Assembly (NCBI GenBank): GCA_000435615.1
Contig: FR882012.1
Coordinates: 76,756-103,350, forward strand
Reading direction: 5' to 3'
From: Firmicutes bacterium CAG:238
GTDB taxonomy: Bacteria; Bacillota; Clostridia; Peptostreptococcales; Anaerovoracaceae
Length of the DNA: 26,595 nt
The position numbers and the translations under genes are program-made. The notes below the pieces were generated by a model. That model worked only from the letters and a program-made list of their open reading frames with translations, made no database searches and had not been told where the DNA came from. Shown piece after piece: positions 1-8,351 of this stretch. Within the stretch, counting starts at the first letter, position 1. Every line of letters begins with the position of its first letter.

Positions 1-1
1 C

Positions 2-1021
2 AGAGAGCAGCTCGCAGCTCTGATTAATGCGGATCCGAAGGAAATCTATTTTACAGCGGGCGGAACCGAAGCGGACAACTGGTCGCTTATGGGCGTAGCG
101 GACAAGCTCAAAGACAAAGGAAATCATATCATAACGACGAAGATTGAACACCATGCGATTTTACATTCCTGTGAATTCCTTGAAAAGCACGGATATGAAG
201 TTACTTATCTGGGAATTGATAAGAATGGCAGAATCAGCTTGGAAGAGCTCGAAAATGCGATTACGGACAAGACCATTTTAATCAGCGTTATGATGGTCAA
301 CAACGAAATCGGAACCGTACAGCCAATTAAAGAAATCGGAAAGATTGCGAAAGCACACAAGATTATCTTCCATACGGACGCGGTTCAGGCTCTTGGCAAT
401 GTACCGATTGATGTAAAAGACATGGGAATTGATTTGATGTCCATGTCCTCACATAAGATTTACGGACCGAAAGGCGAGGGTGCTCTTTTCATGAGAAAAG
501 GACTTCGCATTTCCAACTATATTCACGGCGGCGCGCAGGAAAACAGCAAGAGAGCCGGAACGGAAAATCTTACCGGAATCGTAGGCTTCGGCAAGGCTGC
601 TGAACTCGCAAGAATAAACTTTGACAAACATGTTCAGCACTGCAGCGAACTTAGAAACTATCTGGTTGACAGAATCCTGAAGGAAATTCCGGATACGCAG
701 CTTAATGGCACGATGGAAGGCAGACATCCGGGCAACGCAAACATCACCTTTAAGTTCATTGAGGGTGAATCGATTCTTCTGCTTTTGAATCAGTTCGGAA
801 TCAGCGTTTCCACAGGTTCGGCTTGTTCTTCCAAGTCTTTGGAACCGTCGCATGTACTGGTTGCGCTCGGTGTTCCGGTAGAAATGATTCACGGAACCGT
901 ACGTTTTACGGTAGGTGATTTCACGACGAAGGAAGACATCGACTATGTAATCGAAAAGTTAAAAATAATTGTAGAAAAATTAAGAGCATTATCACCGATT
1001 AATGCAGAGAAAGGTTGGTAA
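2..1021 (+). CDS. nifS: Cysteine desulfurase NifS/IscS family (5' end outside window)
   Basis: This PLP enzyme takes sulfur from L-cysteine and passes it as a persulfide to Fe-S scaffolds and tRNA thiolases. The reading frame is open from base 2, so the N-terminus lies upstream of the window; about 339 residues are visible. Seen: TAGGTEADN near the start, the PLP-lysine motif SSHKIYGPKG (lysine codon at 455) and the persulfide-cysteine loop GSACSSKSLEPSH (cysteine codon at 824). The loop and the SLEPSHV sequence fit the NifS/IscS class, not SufS. The stop is 4 bases before nifU, and mnmA overlaps nifU, so the three genes form one sulfur-transfer operon. Whether an IscR-type regulator precedes it cannot be seen. 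The family call is very secure; NifS versus IscS is naming convention. Confidence 0.96.
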   Translation, partial: REQLAALINADPKEIYFTAGGTEADNWSLMGVADKLKDKGNHIITTKIEHHAILHSCEFLEKHGYEVTYLGIDKNGRISLEELENAITDKTILISVMMVNNEIGTVQPIKEIGKIAKAHKIIFHTDAVQALGNVPIDVKDMGIDLMSMSSHKIYGPKGEGALFMRKGLRISNYIHGGAQENSKRAGTENLTGIVGFGKAAELARINFDKHVQHCSELRNYLVDRILKEIPDTQLNGTMEGRHPGNANITFKFIEGESILLLLNQFGISVSTGSACSSKSLEPSHVLVALGVPVEMIHGTVRFTVGDFTTKEDIDYVIEKLKIIVEKLRALSPINAEKGW

Positions 1022-1025
1022 AATT

Positions 1026-1478
1026 ATGGCATTATATAATGATACAGTAATGGAACATTTCCTCAATCCGAAAAACGTCGGCGAAATGGAAAATCCGGAC
1101 GGCAAAGGAATCTACGGAAGCCCGGTCTGCGGTGACATGATGCAGATTGAAATTAAAGTTGACGAAAACGATATCATCACCGATGCGAAGTTCAAAACTT
1201 TCGGATGCGGTTCCGCAATCGCTTCCTCCAGCATGGCAACTTCGATGATTATCGGAAAATCCGTAGAAGAAGCCCTGAAACTTACAAATAAAGAAATTAT
1301 CGACGAACTCGGCGGACTTCCGGCAGTAAAAGTTCACTGTTCCGTTCTGGCAGACAAGGCGATCAAGAATGCCATTTACGATTATGCGATGAAGAATGGC
1401 AAGAAGTATGAAGCTTTGGAAGGATACGATCCGAACGCAGACGATGACGAGGACGAACATGGAGCTGAACAAGAATAA
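1026..1478 (+). CDS. nifU: Fe-S cluster assembly scaffold NifU/IscU (NifU_N domain)
   Basis: Scaffold on which the neighbouring desulfurase builds [2Fe-2S]/[4Fe-4S] clusters. The 150-residue product has the three conserved cluster cysteines: C35 (SPVCGD, with the nearby aspartate), C61 (FGCGSA) and C105 (VHCSVLADKA). I chose ATG 1026 because MALYND matches family N-termini and a GGTTGG-type ribosome site precedes it; an in-frame start at 1002 would overlap nifS. There is no C-terminal NifU Nfu domain, so this is the short IscU-like form. The tail is an acidic stretch (NADDDEDEHGAEQE) of unknown role. The last 20 bases overlap mnmA, which implies translational coupling. Confidence 0.95.
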   Translation: MALYNDTVMEHFLNPKNVGEMENPDGKGIYGSPVCGDMMQIEIKVDENDIITDAKFKTFGCGSAIASSSMATSMIIGKSVEEALKLTNKEIIDELGGLPAVKVHCSVLADKAIKNAIYDYAMKNGKKYEALEGYDPNADDDEDEHGAEQE

Positions 1479-2511
1479 AGTATTATTGGGATTAAGCGGC
1501 GGAGTCGACAGTGCTACCGCTGCTTTATTATTAAAAGAGAAAGGCTTTTCGGTTACCGGATATTATTTTGATGTAGCCGGAAACAATATCAAAGGAAGAG
1601 ACGAGGCCGCGGCGGTCGCAGAGCAGCTTGGAATTGATTTCATCTATGAGGATGTCTCTAAGGATTTCGGAGAAATTGTAATCGGCAATTTTATCGACGA
1701 ATATCTGCATGGCAGGACGCCGAATCCGTGCGTGATGTGCAACCCGAATGTCAAGTTCAAGCACCTGATTCATCATGCGGATGAAATAGGAGCTTACTAC
1801 ATCGCTACCGGTCACTACTGCCGTGTCTTCCATGACGAAAATGACGGGGAATTCTATATTCGCCGTGCGGTAAACGAAAAGAAAGACCAGTCCTATATGC
1901 TGTACAGGCTTGGTCAAGAGGTCGTAAGCCGCCTTATTTTTCCGCTTGGCGAGTTTTTGAGCAAAGATGAAACCAGAGAACTTGCGCGTGAAAACAGCCT
2001 GCAAAACGCCGAAAAAAAGGACAGTCAGGAGATCTGTTTCATTGATCCGATGGATAATTATGCGGAATATATCAAACGTGCGGGGTACACCTCACGCCCC
2101 GGTAATTTTGTGGATAAAAACGGCAACGTTTTGGGGAAACATCAGGGAATCCTCAATTATACAATAGGACAGCGAAAAGGTCTTGGCATCGCTTTAGGCA
2201 AACCGGCATTCGTCACAAAAATCGATTACGAAAAAAATACGGTTACATTGGGCGATAATGAAGACTTGTTTAATACATCCGTGATTTCCTGTAACAATGT
2301 ATTTACCGCGTACTCGGCGGAAATATATGACGGAAAAGAAGTTCTTGCCAAGGTGAGATACTCTGCAAAGCCTGCCAAAGCAACGATAAAAGCAGACGGT
2401 AATCGCATAATTGCAACATTTGAAGAACCCCAGCGTGCTGCAACACCCGGACAATCCATCGTATTTTATGAAGGAGACCATGTAATCGGCGGCGGATTTA
2501 TTTCGGAATAA
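1459..2511 (+). CDS. mnmA: tRNA 2-thiouridine(34) synthase MnmA
   Basis: Thiolates U34 of Lys, Glu and Gln tRNAs using ATP and sulfur relayed from the desulfurase two genes upstream. The 350-residue length is normal for the family. Seen: PP-loop GLSGGVDS (residues 11-18), catalytic cysteine C94 in NPCVMCNPNVKF, ATGHY near 117, persulfide cysteine C193 in DSQEICFI, and GQRKGLGIA in the central domain. ATG 1459 is chosen because MELNKNKVLLGLSGG is the natural N-terminus; the frame runs further back but only across nifU. Oddity: an extra cysteine (C91) sits three residues before the catalytic one, where the common form has NPDxxCN. The segment after the first strand is also shorter than in the E. 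coli enzyme, as I recall it. Its operon position beside nifS-nifU supports the call. Confidence 0.94.
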   Translation: MELNKNKVLLGLSGGVDSATAALLLKEKGFSVTGYYFDVAGNNIKGRDEAAAVAEQLGIDFIYEDVSKDFGEIVIGNFIDEYLHGRTPNPCVMCNPNVKFKHLIHHADEIGAYYIATGHYCRVFHDENDGEFYIRRAVNEKKDQSYMLYRLGQEVVSRLIFPLGEFLSKDETRELARENSLQNAEKKDSQEICFIDPMDNYAEYIKRAGYTSRPGNFVDKNGNVLGKHQGILNYTIGQRKGLGIALGKPAFVTKIDYEKNTVTLGDNEDLFNTSVISCNNVFTAYSAEIYDGKEVLAKVRYSAKPAKATIKADGNRIIATFEEPQRAATPGQSIVFYEGDHVIGGGFISE

Positions 2512-2557
2512 AAAACGCGTTCCTTCAAATAATATTTTTGAAGGGGAGTGATGATAT

Positions 2558-2764
2558 ATGAAAAAAACAGCAGGAGTTGCGATTGCAGCGGTAGTTGGAA
2601 CGGCTGCGGTCATGGCGTATTCTTCTATGAAGCCGCGCACCAAGAATGAACTAAAAAAAGATTTCCGAAAGACATTCAATCATATGGATGATGTCAAGGA
2701 GGAACTCGGTAATGTTCGTGCCGATATGACACAGATGGCAAGAACCTTAAAAAATGAAATGTAA
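2558..2764 (+). CDS. Small membrane-anchored protein of unknown function
   Basis: A 68-residue product with a strong ribosome site (AAGGGGAGTG, 2541-2550). Residues 1-22 are lysine-led and alanine/valine-rich, like a single membrane anchor or uncleaved signal. Residues 28-68 are charged and should form an amphipathic helix (DDVKEELGNVRADMTQMART). This layout resembles YtxH-like proteins (glycine/alanine helix plus coiled coil), but I see no diagnostic motif and do not assign a function. It lies 46 bases after mnmA and is closed by a perfect terminator, so it is the last gene of the nifS operon or a short separate transcript. Confidence 0.75.
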   Translation: MKKTAGVAIAAVVGTAAVMAYSSMKPRTKNELKKDFRKTFNHMDDVKEELGNVRADMTQMARTLKNEM

Positions 2765-2771
2765 TTTAGAG

Positions 2772-2800
2772 AAAAGTCTATGGGATACCATAGACTTTTT
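2772..2800 (+). terminator. Rho-independent terminator after the nifS-nifU-mnmA unit
   Basis: Perfect 12-bp stem (AAAAGTCTATGG, 2772-2783, with CCATAGACTTTT, 2788-2799), a GATA loop, and a run of five T at 2796-2800. It lies 8 bases after the small membrane-protein gene and separates it from alaS. Confidence 0.93.
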
Positions 2801-2883
2801 GCATTAAATATGATACAATTAATTATTATGTTTGTTGTTAAATATTATATAAATTGTATATATTTTCAGGAGGAATTTTATAT

Positions 2884-5523
2884 ATGGAAAAGTTAGGATT
2901 AAACGAAATACGTTCGAGATTTTTGAAGTTTTATGAAAGTAAGGACCATTATGTGGGGAAATCCGCAAGCCTTATTCCGAGAAATGACAAGTCAATCCTT
3001 ATCATAAATTCAGGAATGGCACCGCTGAAGGCGTATTTCGCCGGAACGGAAACACCGCCTAAGAAGAGAATGTGTACCTGTCAGAAATGTATCAGAACAG
3101 GTGATATTGACAATGTAGGACATACCGCAAGACACGGTACATTCTTTGAAATGCTTGGAAATTTCAGCTTCGGTGACTATTTCAAGAAAGAATCCCTGAC
3201 ATGGGGTATTGAATTCTTGACAGAACATCTTGGTTTTACGATGGACAAACTGTGGGCTACGGTTTACCTTGATGATGAAGAAGCAATCGGAATCTGGAAA
3301 TCATTAGGAATGAATCCGGATCATATCGTAAGACTCGGTAAGGAAGACAACTTCTGGGAAATCGGCTTAGGTCCTTGCGGCCCGGACTCTGAAATTTTCT
3401 ATGACAGAGGCGAAGAATTCGGATGCGGCAAGCCGGACTGCAAACCGGGTTGTGATTGCGACAGATTTCTTGAAATATGGAACCATGTTTTCACTCAGTT
3501 CAGCAAAGAGGAAGACGGCTCCTATTCAGACCTTTCACATCCGAATATCGACACAGGAATGGGACTCGAAAGAATGGCGTGCGTTATGCAAGGTACAGAC
3601 TCGATCTTTGATGTTGACACGATAAAATACATCCTTGACGGTGTAGTTGAGAAGTCCGGCGTTGCATACCATGACGGAGCAGAACCAACGGACGTTTCCA
3701 TCCGTATCATCACCGACCACCTCAGAGCTATGACATTCATGATTGCCGACGGAATCATGCCTTCCAATGAGGGTAGGGGCTATGTACTCAGAAGACTGCT
3801 CAGAAGAGCGGCGCGTCACGGAAAAATCCTCGGCATAAAAGATACCTTCCTTGTTGAGCTTTCAAACAGAGTAATCGAAGTTTCGGGTGAAGCATATCCG
3901 GAGCTTGTTGAAAAGAAAGATTACATCCAGAAAATCATTCAAGTTGAAGAAGATAACTTTGCTGCTACCATAGACAAAGGCGAAGAAATCATTGCCGACT
4001 ACATTGAAAACCTTAAGAAAGAAGGAAAAACCGTTCTTGACGGAGCAAGTGCATTCAAACTCTATGACACATACGGATTCCCGCTTGAACTTACAGAAGA
4101 AATTCTTGCCGAAAACGGATTCAGTGCAGATGAAGAAGGTTTTAAGACGCACATGCAGGCACAGAAAGAGCTGGCACGTAAGAACAGAAAATTAAACGAA
4201 GACGAAGGATGGGATAAAAACGAGCTGGAACTTAATGTTGAAAAAACAACATTTACAGGCTATGATACATTACTTGACACAGGCAAGGTTCTTGCCATTA
4301 TCTCCGAAGGCACACTTGCGGATACGATAGGTGAAGGAACGAAAGCAGTTATTATCTTGGACAAAACTCCGTTTTATGCAGAAGGCGGCGGACAAGTTTG
4401 CGATAAAGGATTTATGTCAACCATAGTCGAATCTGAAGATGAAAAAATTTTCGATGCGGAAGTTCTGAAGGTTGAAAAGAAGGATGGAGTTTTCTATCAC
4501 ACGGTTCAGGTGCTTTCGAACGAAATCAAAGTCGGTGATGAAGTTCTTCTTGCAGTAGATCCCGAGAAGAGACATTGTACCGAAAGAAACCACACAGCAA
4601 CGCATCTTCTGCAGAAAGCACTGCGTGAAATCGTGGGAACACATGTAGAGCAAGCAGGTTCCATGGTAAATGAGAATGTTCTTCGATTCGACTTCTCCCA
4701 TTTTGAAGCGGTAACACCGACACAACTTCAGGAAATTGAAGCAAGAGTGAACGAAGTAATTAATAATTTCATGCCTGTTTCCGTAGCCGAGATGTCCATG
4801 GAAGACGCACAAAAAACAGGTGCTATGGCACTTTTCGGCGAAAAATACGGTTCAACCGTGCGTGTTGTAAATGCCGGAGACTGGTCTGTGGAACTTTGCG
4901 GAGGCACACATGTCAGAAATACAGGTGAAATCGGAGCATTTAAGATTGTTTCGGAAGGCGGTGTTGCATCCGGCGTAAGAAGAATCGAGGCAGTTACGGG
5001 AACCGGCGTACTTGCTGCTGCAAAGAGCGCAGAGGAGACGATCGCAAATGTATGCGATACACTCAAATGCAATAAGAATGCTCTTGCAGACAAGGCAAAA
5101 TCCATGTCCGAAGAATTGAAAGCACTCAAAAAAGAAATTGAGGAACTCAAAAAAGCGGCTATGGGCGGCGAAGTAGACAAAATGATCGCAAGTGCGAAAG
5201 AAATAAACGGAATTAAACTTGTAACCAGAGAATTTAAGGATTATAATATCAATGATTTGAGAAGTCTTTCCGATGATATCAAGGCGCAATATAAAGGCGT
5301 TGCAATGGTATTTGCAACCGTAAGCGGCGAAAAGGTTACCTTCCTTGTTTCCCTTACGGATGACCTCCTTGATAAAGGACTCCATGCAGGCAATATGATT
5401 AAGCAGATTGCTGCAGCATGCGGCGGCGGTGGCGGCGGAAAGGCCGACATGGCTCAGGCAGGCGCGAAGGACGCTTCGAAAATTAATGATGCATTTGCTG
5501 TTGCAGAATCCTTAATTAAATAG
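2884..5523 (+). CDS. alaS: Alanyl-tRNA synthetase
   Basis: Charges tRNA-Ala and clears mischarged Ser/Gly-tRNA. The 879-residue length is normal. The class II catalytic core has ARHGTFFEMLGNFSFGDYF and GPCGPDSEIFYDRG. The editing domain has zinc-site HTATH (residues 570-574) and CGGTH (672-676). A lysine-rich coiled coil sits near residues 735-765, and the C-Ala domain ends with CGGGGGGKADMAQAGAKD. ATG 2884 is set by CAGGAGGAA at 2868-2875; an upstream in-frame GTG/TTG-type extension (to 2854) would bury that site. A weak TTGTTG-17-TGTATA promoter lies at 2832-2860. The leader is too short for a T-box. The tail carries the promoter for ireB-ruvX. Confidence 0.98.
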   Translation: MEKLGLNEIRSRFLKFYESKDHYVGKSASLIPRNDKSILIINSGMAPLKAYFAGTETPPKKRMCTCQKCIRTGDIDNVGHTARHGTFFEMLGNFSFGDYFKKESLTWGIEFLTEHLGFTMDKLWATVYLDDEEAIGIWKSLGMNPDHIVRLGKEDNFWEIGLGPCGPDSEIFYDRGEEFGCGKPDCKPGCDCDRFLEIWNHVFTQFSKEEDGSYSDLSHPNIDTGMGLERMACVMQGTDSIFDVDTIKYILDGVVEKSGVAYHDGAEPTDVSIRIITDHLRAMTFMIADGIMPSNEGRGYVLRRLLRRAARHGKILGIKDTFLVELSNRVIEVSGEAYPELVEKKDYIQKIIQVEEDNFAATIDKGEEIIADYIENLKKEGKTVLDGASAFKLYDTYGFPLELTEEILAENGFSADEEGFKTHMQAQKELARKNRKLNEDEGWDKNELELNVEKTTFTGYDTLLDTGKVLAIISEGTLADTIGEGTKAVIILDKTPFYAEGGGQVCDKGFMSTIVESEDEKIFDAEVLKVEKKDGVFYHTVQVLSNEIKVGDEVLLAVDPEKRHCTERNHTATHLLQKALREIVGTHVEQAGSMVNENVLRFDFSHFEAVTPTQLQEIEARVNEVINNFMPVSVAEMSMEDAQKTGAMALFGEKYGSTVRVVNAGDWSVELCGGTHVRNTGEIGAFKIVSEGGVASGVRRIEAVTGTGVLAAAKSAEETIANVCDTLKCNKNALADKAKSMSEELKALKKEIEELKKAAMGGEVDKMIASAKEINGIKLVTREFKDYNINDLRSLSDDIKAQYKGVAMVFATVSGEKVTFLVSLTDDLLDKGLHAGNMIKQIAAACGGGGGGKADMAQAGAKDASKINDAFAVAESLIK

Positions 5524-5539
5524 TATAATTTACCGGTAA
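5501..5539 (+). promoter_or_regulatory. Consensus promoter within the alaS tail, with a palindrome at the start site
   Basis: TTGCAG (5501-5506), a 17-base spacer and TATAAT (5524-5529) make a near-ideal housekeeping sigma promoter for ireB-ruvX. A perfect 10-bp palindrome, TTACCGGTAA (5530-5539), covers the predicted +1, and a half-site-like TTGGTAAT recurs near 5566. The palindrome could be an operator; that part is inference. Confidence 0.65.
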
Positions 5540-5597
5540 GGATAAAATGCAGAATAGATAATGTATTGGTAATTATGGAAGATGGGGGGTATTTAAT

Positions 5598-5846
5598 ATG
5601 GAAAAAAATACTATTATGTTTGATTCTTTCAAAATGCAAAAAACAAACAAACAAATTCTTGAGGAAGTTTATCGTGCACTTGAAGAGAAGGATTATAATC
5701 CAATCGACCAGTTGGTTGGATACCTGATTTCAGGCGATCCGTCGTACATTACAAGCTATAATAATGCCAGAACGATGATAAAAAGCATCGATCGAGATGA
5801 ACTTATAGCTGAGATGCTTCGTGAATATGTTGACATCGATAAATAA
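5598..5846 (+). CDS. ireB: IreB-family regulatory phosphoprotein (DUF965)
   Basis: An 82-residue protein matching the IreB family, known in Enterococcus faecalis as a target of the PASTA kinase IreK that affects cephalosporin resistance. Seen: the conserved core with ALEEKDYNPIDQLVGYLISGDPSYITSYNNAR (given here only to mark residues 28-60; key pieces NPIDQLVGY, SGDPSYIT and NNAR), and a basic/acidic end REYVDIDK. A threonine sits at position 5, in the N-terminal region where family phosphosites occur. ATG 5598 follows a GGGGGG-type ribosome site. The order alaS-ireB-ruvX is the usual Firmicutes arrangement, which strengthens the call. Phosphorylation here is inferred. Confidence 0.92.
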   Translation: MEKNTIMFDSFKMQKTNKQILEEVYRALEEKDYNPIDQLVGYLISGDPSYITSYNNARTMIKSIDRDELIAEMLREYVDIDK

Positions 5847-5852
5847 AGTCTT

Positions 5853-5875
5853 TAAGCGGGCGCAGTGCCCGCTTA
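5853..5875 (+). terminator. GC-rich hairpin between ireB and ruvX (weak terminator or processing site)
   Basis: TAAGCGGGC (5853-5861) pairs perfectly with GCCCGCTTA (5867-5875) around GCAGT. Only TTGTTTG follows, so termination is probably partial. It may lower ruvX expression relative to ireB. Confidence 0.5.
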
Positions 5876-5918
5876 TTGTTTGTGAAAACAAAGACAAGCT
5901 CGAAAGGAATATTGCAAA

Positions 5919-6347
5919 ATGAGAAAAATTGCACTGGATGTCGGAGATAAAACGGTAGGGATTGCCATCTCCGATCCGCTCAACATTACCGCACAAGGTC
6001 TTATGACATTGGAAAGGGTAGGGATACGCAAGGATACAGGCAAAATTCTTGATTTAGTCAGGGAATACGATTGCGATACCATTGTTATAGGTCTAAACAA
6101 AAATTTGGACGGTTCCGACAGCATTCAAACCGAAAAGGTATATGAATTCAGAACCATGCTCGAAAATAAAATGCGCTCTACGGGCATGAAGGGAATCGAA
6201 GTTGTATGGCAGGACGAACGTTTTACAACGGTCATCGCGGAACGCGTATTAATTGAAGCAGATGTAAAACGCAAGGACAGAAAGAAGGTAATCGACAAGC
6301 AGGCGGCAGTTGTCATCCTTCAAAGCTATTTGGACGGATTAAGATAA
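5919..6347 (+). CDS. ruvX: RuvX/YqgF family putative Holliday junction resolvase / pre-16S rRNA nuclease
   Basis: An RNase H-fold nuclease of 142 residues, the normal family length. Seen: first catalytic strand KIALDVGDKTVGIAISD with D7, the GLNKNLDGS loop (GLPKNMDG in most relatives), WQDERFTT with the family acidic residues, and the final DKQAAVVILQSYL motif. In E. coli, YqgF is implicated in 16S rRNA 5'-end maturation; resolvase activity is the older assignment. The ribosome site AAAGGAA lies before ATG 5919. It follows ireB as in many Firmicutes. Confidence 0.94.
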   Translation: MRKIALDVGDKTVGIAISDPLNITAQGLMTLERVGIRKDTGKILDLVREYDCDTIVIGLNKNLDGSDSIQTEKVYEFRTMLENKMRSTGMKGIEVVWQDERFTTVIAERVLIEADVKRKDRKKVIDKQAAVVILQSYLDGLR

Positions 6348-6388
6348 TTTCTATCTTAATATAGCAAAAAACATAAAAGAGGTTAAAG

Positions 6389-7471
6389 ATGAAAGAATTT
6401 TTAGCGAGAAAAGACATCGTCATTTCCGTAAAAAGATACGGAATCGATGCACTTGGTGCAATGGCACAGGGCTTGTTTTGCACACTACTTATTGGAACCA
6501 TTATCAACACCCTCGGAACACAACTGAACATCGAAGTGCTTACCATGACAGTTGTGACAATCAACGAAGTCCCGTACACGATCGGGGGATTGGCATCGGC
6601 AATGTGCGGCCCTGCTATGGCAGTCGCAATCGGATATGCGCTTAACTGTCCGCCGCTTGTACTGTTTTCCTTGATTTCCGTAGGTTTTGCGTCGAATGCA
6701 TTAGGTGGGGCAGGTGGACCGCTTGCTGTACTGTTTGTTGCAATTATCGCCTCCGAAGTCGGCAAGGCGGTTTCAAAAGAAACGAAGATTGATATTCTTG
6801 TAACTCCTATGGTAACGATTGGCGTAGGTGTTGCGTTATCTGCATGGTGGGCGCCGGCACTCGGTGCTGCGGCAATGAAGGTGGGAAGCCTGATTATGTG
6901 GGCAACCGAACTCCAGCCGTTCCTGATGGGAATTTTGGTTTCCGTTATCGTAGGCGTTGCACTTACGCTTCCGATTTCATCCGCAGCGATCTGTGCGGCA
7001 TTACAACTCACAGGGCTTGCAGGCGGAGCTGCAGTTGCAGGCTGCTGTGCACAGATGGTGGGATTTGCAGTCATGTCATTTAAAGAAAACAGATGGGGCG
7101 GAATCATCTCACAGGGACTCGGAACCTCCATGCTTCAGATGGGCAATATCGTGAAAAATCCTAGAATCTGGATTGCGCCGACACTTACATCGGCGATTAC
7201 AGGACCGATTGCAACGTGTTTATTTAAAATGGAAATGAACGGACCTGCGATTTCATCCGGAATGGGAACCTGCGGACTTGTAGGGCCGATAGGTGTCTAT
7301 ACCGGTTGGGCAAATGAAATCACAGAAGGTGTCAGAACAGTGATTACAAGCATGGACTGGATCGGACTGGCCCTCATAGCAATCATTCTTCCTGCAGTAT
7401 TATGCCCGATTATTAATATGTTCTTCCGCAAGATCGGCTGGGTAAAAGACGGGGATTTAACGCTTTCCTAA
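6389..7471 (+). CDS. PTS EIIC-like membrane protein (PTS_EIIC_2 type), orphan
   Basis: A 360-residue, strongly hydrophobic protein with roughly nine to ten membrane segments and glycine-rich loops (SNALGGAGGPLAV, LPISSAAICAAL, MNGPAISSGMGTCGLVGP). This matches proteins annotated as PTS sugar transporter subunit IIC of the PF13303 type. The substrate is unknown. No EIIA, EIIB or sugar-metabolism gene lies nearby, so phosphotransferase-coupled transport here is unproven; it may be a transporter or sensor of another kind. ATG 6389 is preceded by AGAGGT. It follows ruvX after 41 bases without an obvious terminator and may be read from the same transcript. It converges with prsW. Confidence 0.85.
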   Translation: MKEFLARKDIVISVKRYGIDALGAMAQGLFCTLLIGTIINTLGTQLNIEVLTMTVVTINEVPYTIGGLASAMCGPAMAVAIGYALNCPPLVLFSLISVGFASNALGGAGGPLAVLFVAIIASEVGKAVSKETKIDILVTPMVTIGVGVALSAWWAPALGAAAMKVGSLIMWATELQPFLMGILVSVIVGVALTLPISSAAICAALQLTGLAGGAAVAGCCAQMVGFAVMSFKENRWGGIISQGLGTSMLQMGNIVKNPRIWIAPTLTSAITGPIATCLFKMEMNGPAISSGMGTCGLVGPIGVYTGWANEITEGVRTVITSMDWIGLALIAIILPAVLCPIINMFFRKIGWVKDGDLTLS

Positions 7472-7508
7472 TCCGTGCCGCATACGGGTGAATCCAATAG
7501 AAGAAGGC

Positions 7509-8201
7509 TTATGCAATATAGGCATCTTTCCTTGATTGCTTCTTTACGACTATAAATGAGATAATATCAACAATTACCACGAAAACAAAGAAGCAGTAAA
7601 TCAAAGTATCGCTTGGCATCATCAGACAATAATCATAATAACCATGTAAGAGTACCGGAACGACAAAGCTCAGAAGCTTGTTGATTCCGGCTCTTGTTTT
7701 ATTGCCGTAAGTACTGTGAAATTTAGCTCTGGAATAGAACAGCCCCATAAAGATTGCGAATGTACAGTGTCCCGGTACGGAAAGCAAACCTCTTGAAATA
7801 ACTACGCCAAATCCGTAATCCATGACATACATTATATTTTCAAGACCCGCAAAGCCAAGGCTGACACAAACAGAGTAGAGGAGACCATCAAATGTGTAAT
7901 TAAAGTCCGGACATCTCCAAGTTTTGCTTTTCAAGAAGAAAAGCTTTGCGCCTTCCTCAGAACAAGCAACAATTCCAAAGCACATGATTATGTAATATGT
8001 TTGATTATCCTGAATATTCATAGAGTCGAGAACCTCGGAGAACAAATCCTCCAAAATACCGGCCGGCACACAGGAAAGCGCGCCAAATGCAAACAAAGTA
8101 AGCAAAAGAACAAAAGGCTCTTTTTCGATTTTATCATGCTTATATACATATACCATTAAAATAATTGCCGGGAGTAATGCTGCAGCTAAAATAATTTCCA
8201 T
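7509..8201 (-). CDS. prsW: PrsW-family glutamic intramembrane protease
   Basis: A multipass membrane protein of 230 residues, close to Bacillus subtilis PrsW, which cuts the anti-sigma factor RsiW at site 1. Seen: the paired glutamates in CSEEGAKLFFL (E82-E83), FDGLLYSVCVSLGFA followed by ENIMY (121-125), VPGHCTFAIFMG (about 142-153) and LLHGYYDY (184-191), all conserved in the family. Start 8201 follows AGGAGACG on the minus strand. A consensus promoter lies 35 bases upstream. No sigma/anti-sigma pair is in the window, so the substrate is unknown; a role in envelope stress is inferred from the family. Confidence 0.88.
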   Translation of the reverse strand: MEIILAAALLPAIILMVYVYKHDKIEKEPFVLLLTLFAFGALSCVPAGILEDLFSEVLDSMNIQDNQTYYIIMCFGIVACSEEGAKLFFLKSKTWRCPDFNYTFDGLLYSVCVSLGFAGLENIMYVMDYGFGVVISRGLLSVPGHCTFAIFMGLFYSRAKFHSTYGNKTRAGINKLLSFVVPVLLHGYYDYCLMMPSDTLIYCFFVFVVIVDIISFIVVKKQSRKDAYIA

Positions 8202-8235
8202 AAAAATTTCGTCTCCTAAAATAATTTATAAAATA

Positions 8236-8264
8236 ATTATATCATAGGAATAGAAGAGGTTCAA
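8236..8264 (-). promoter_or_regulatory. prsW promoter
   Basis: On the minus strand, TTGAAC (8264-8259), exactly 17 bases, then TATAAT (8241-8236). The predicted start near 8229 gives a leader of about 28 bases that contains the prsW ribosome site. Confidence 0.75.
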
Positions 8265-8317
8265 TAGTCGGCAGCGCGGGATAGAGATACATGAGACTGC
8301 ATATTTTTAAGCCATTA

Positions 8318-8351
8318 AACTATTCCTTAAATCACAATTTTGGGAATAGTT
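8318..8351. repeat. 9-bp inverted repeat in the prsW/LysM intergenic region
   Basis: AACTATTCC (8318-8326) and GGAATAGTT (8343-8351) are perfect inverted copies 16 bases apart, in a stretch (8265-8521) with no credible coding frame. A second small hairpin, TTCGGG/CCTGAA, sits at about 8399-8415. The region could hold an operator or a small RNA, but I found no clear promoter for one. Confidence 0.5.

Noticed and set aside
2801..2883. Possible T-box leader upstream of alaS
   Set aside because: Only 83 bases separate the preceding terminator from alaS; there is no room for a T-box stem I and no T-box consensus was seen.
6313..7131. 272-codon open frame on the minus strand
   Set aside because: Proline/alanine/threonine-rich antisense shadow of the EIIC-like gene with no ribosome site or family match.
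7472..7508. Possible bidirectional terminator between the EIIC-like gene and prsW
   Set aside because: Only a 4-bp CCGT/ACGG stem with no T run could be found.
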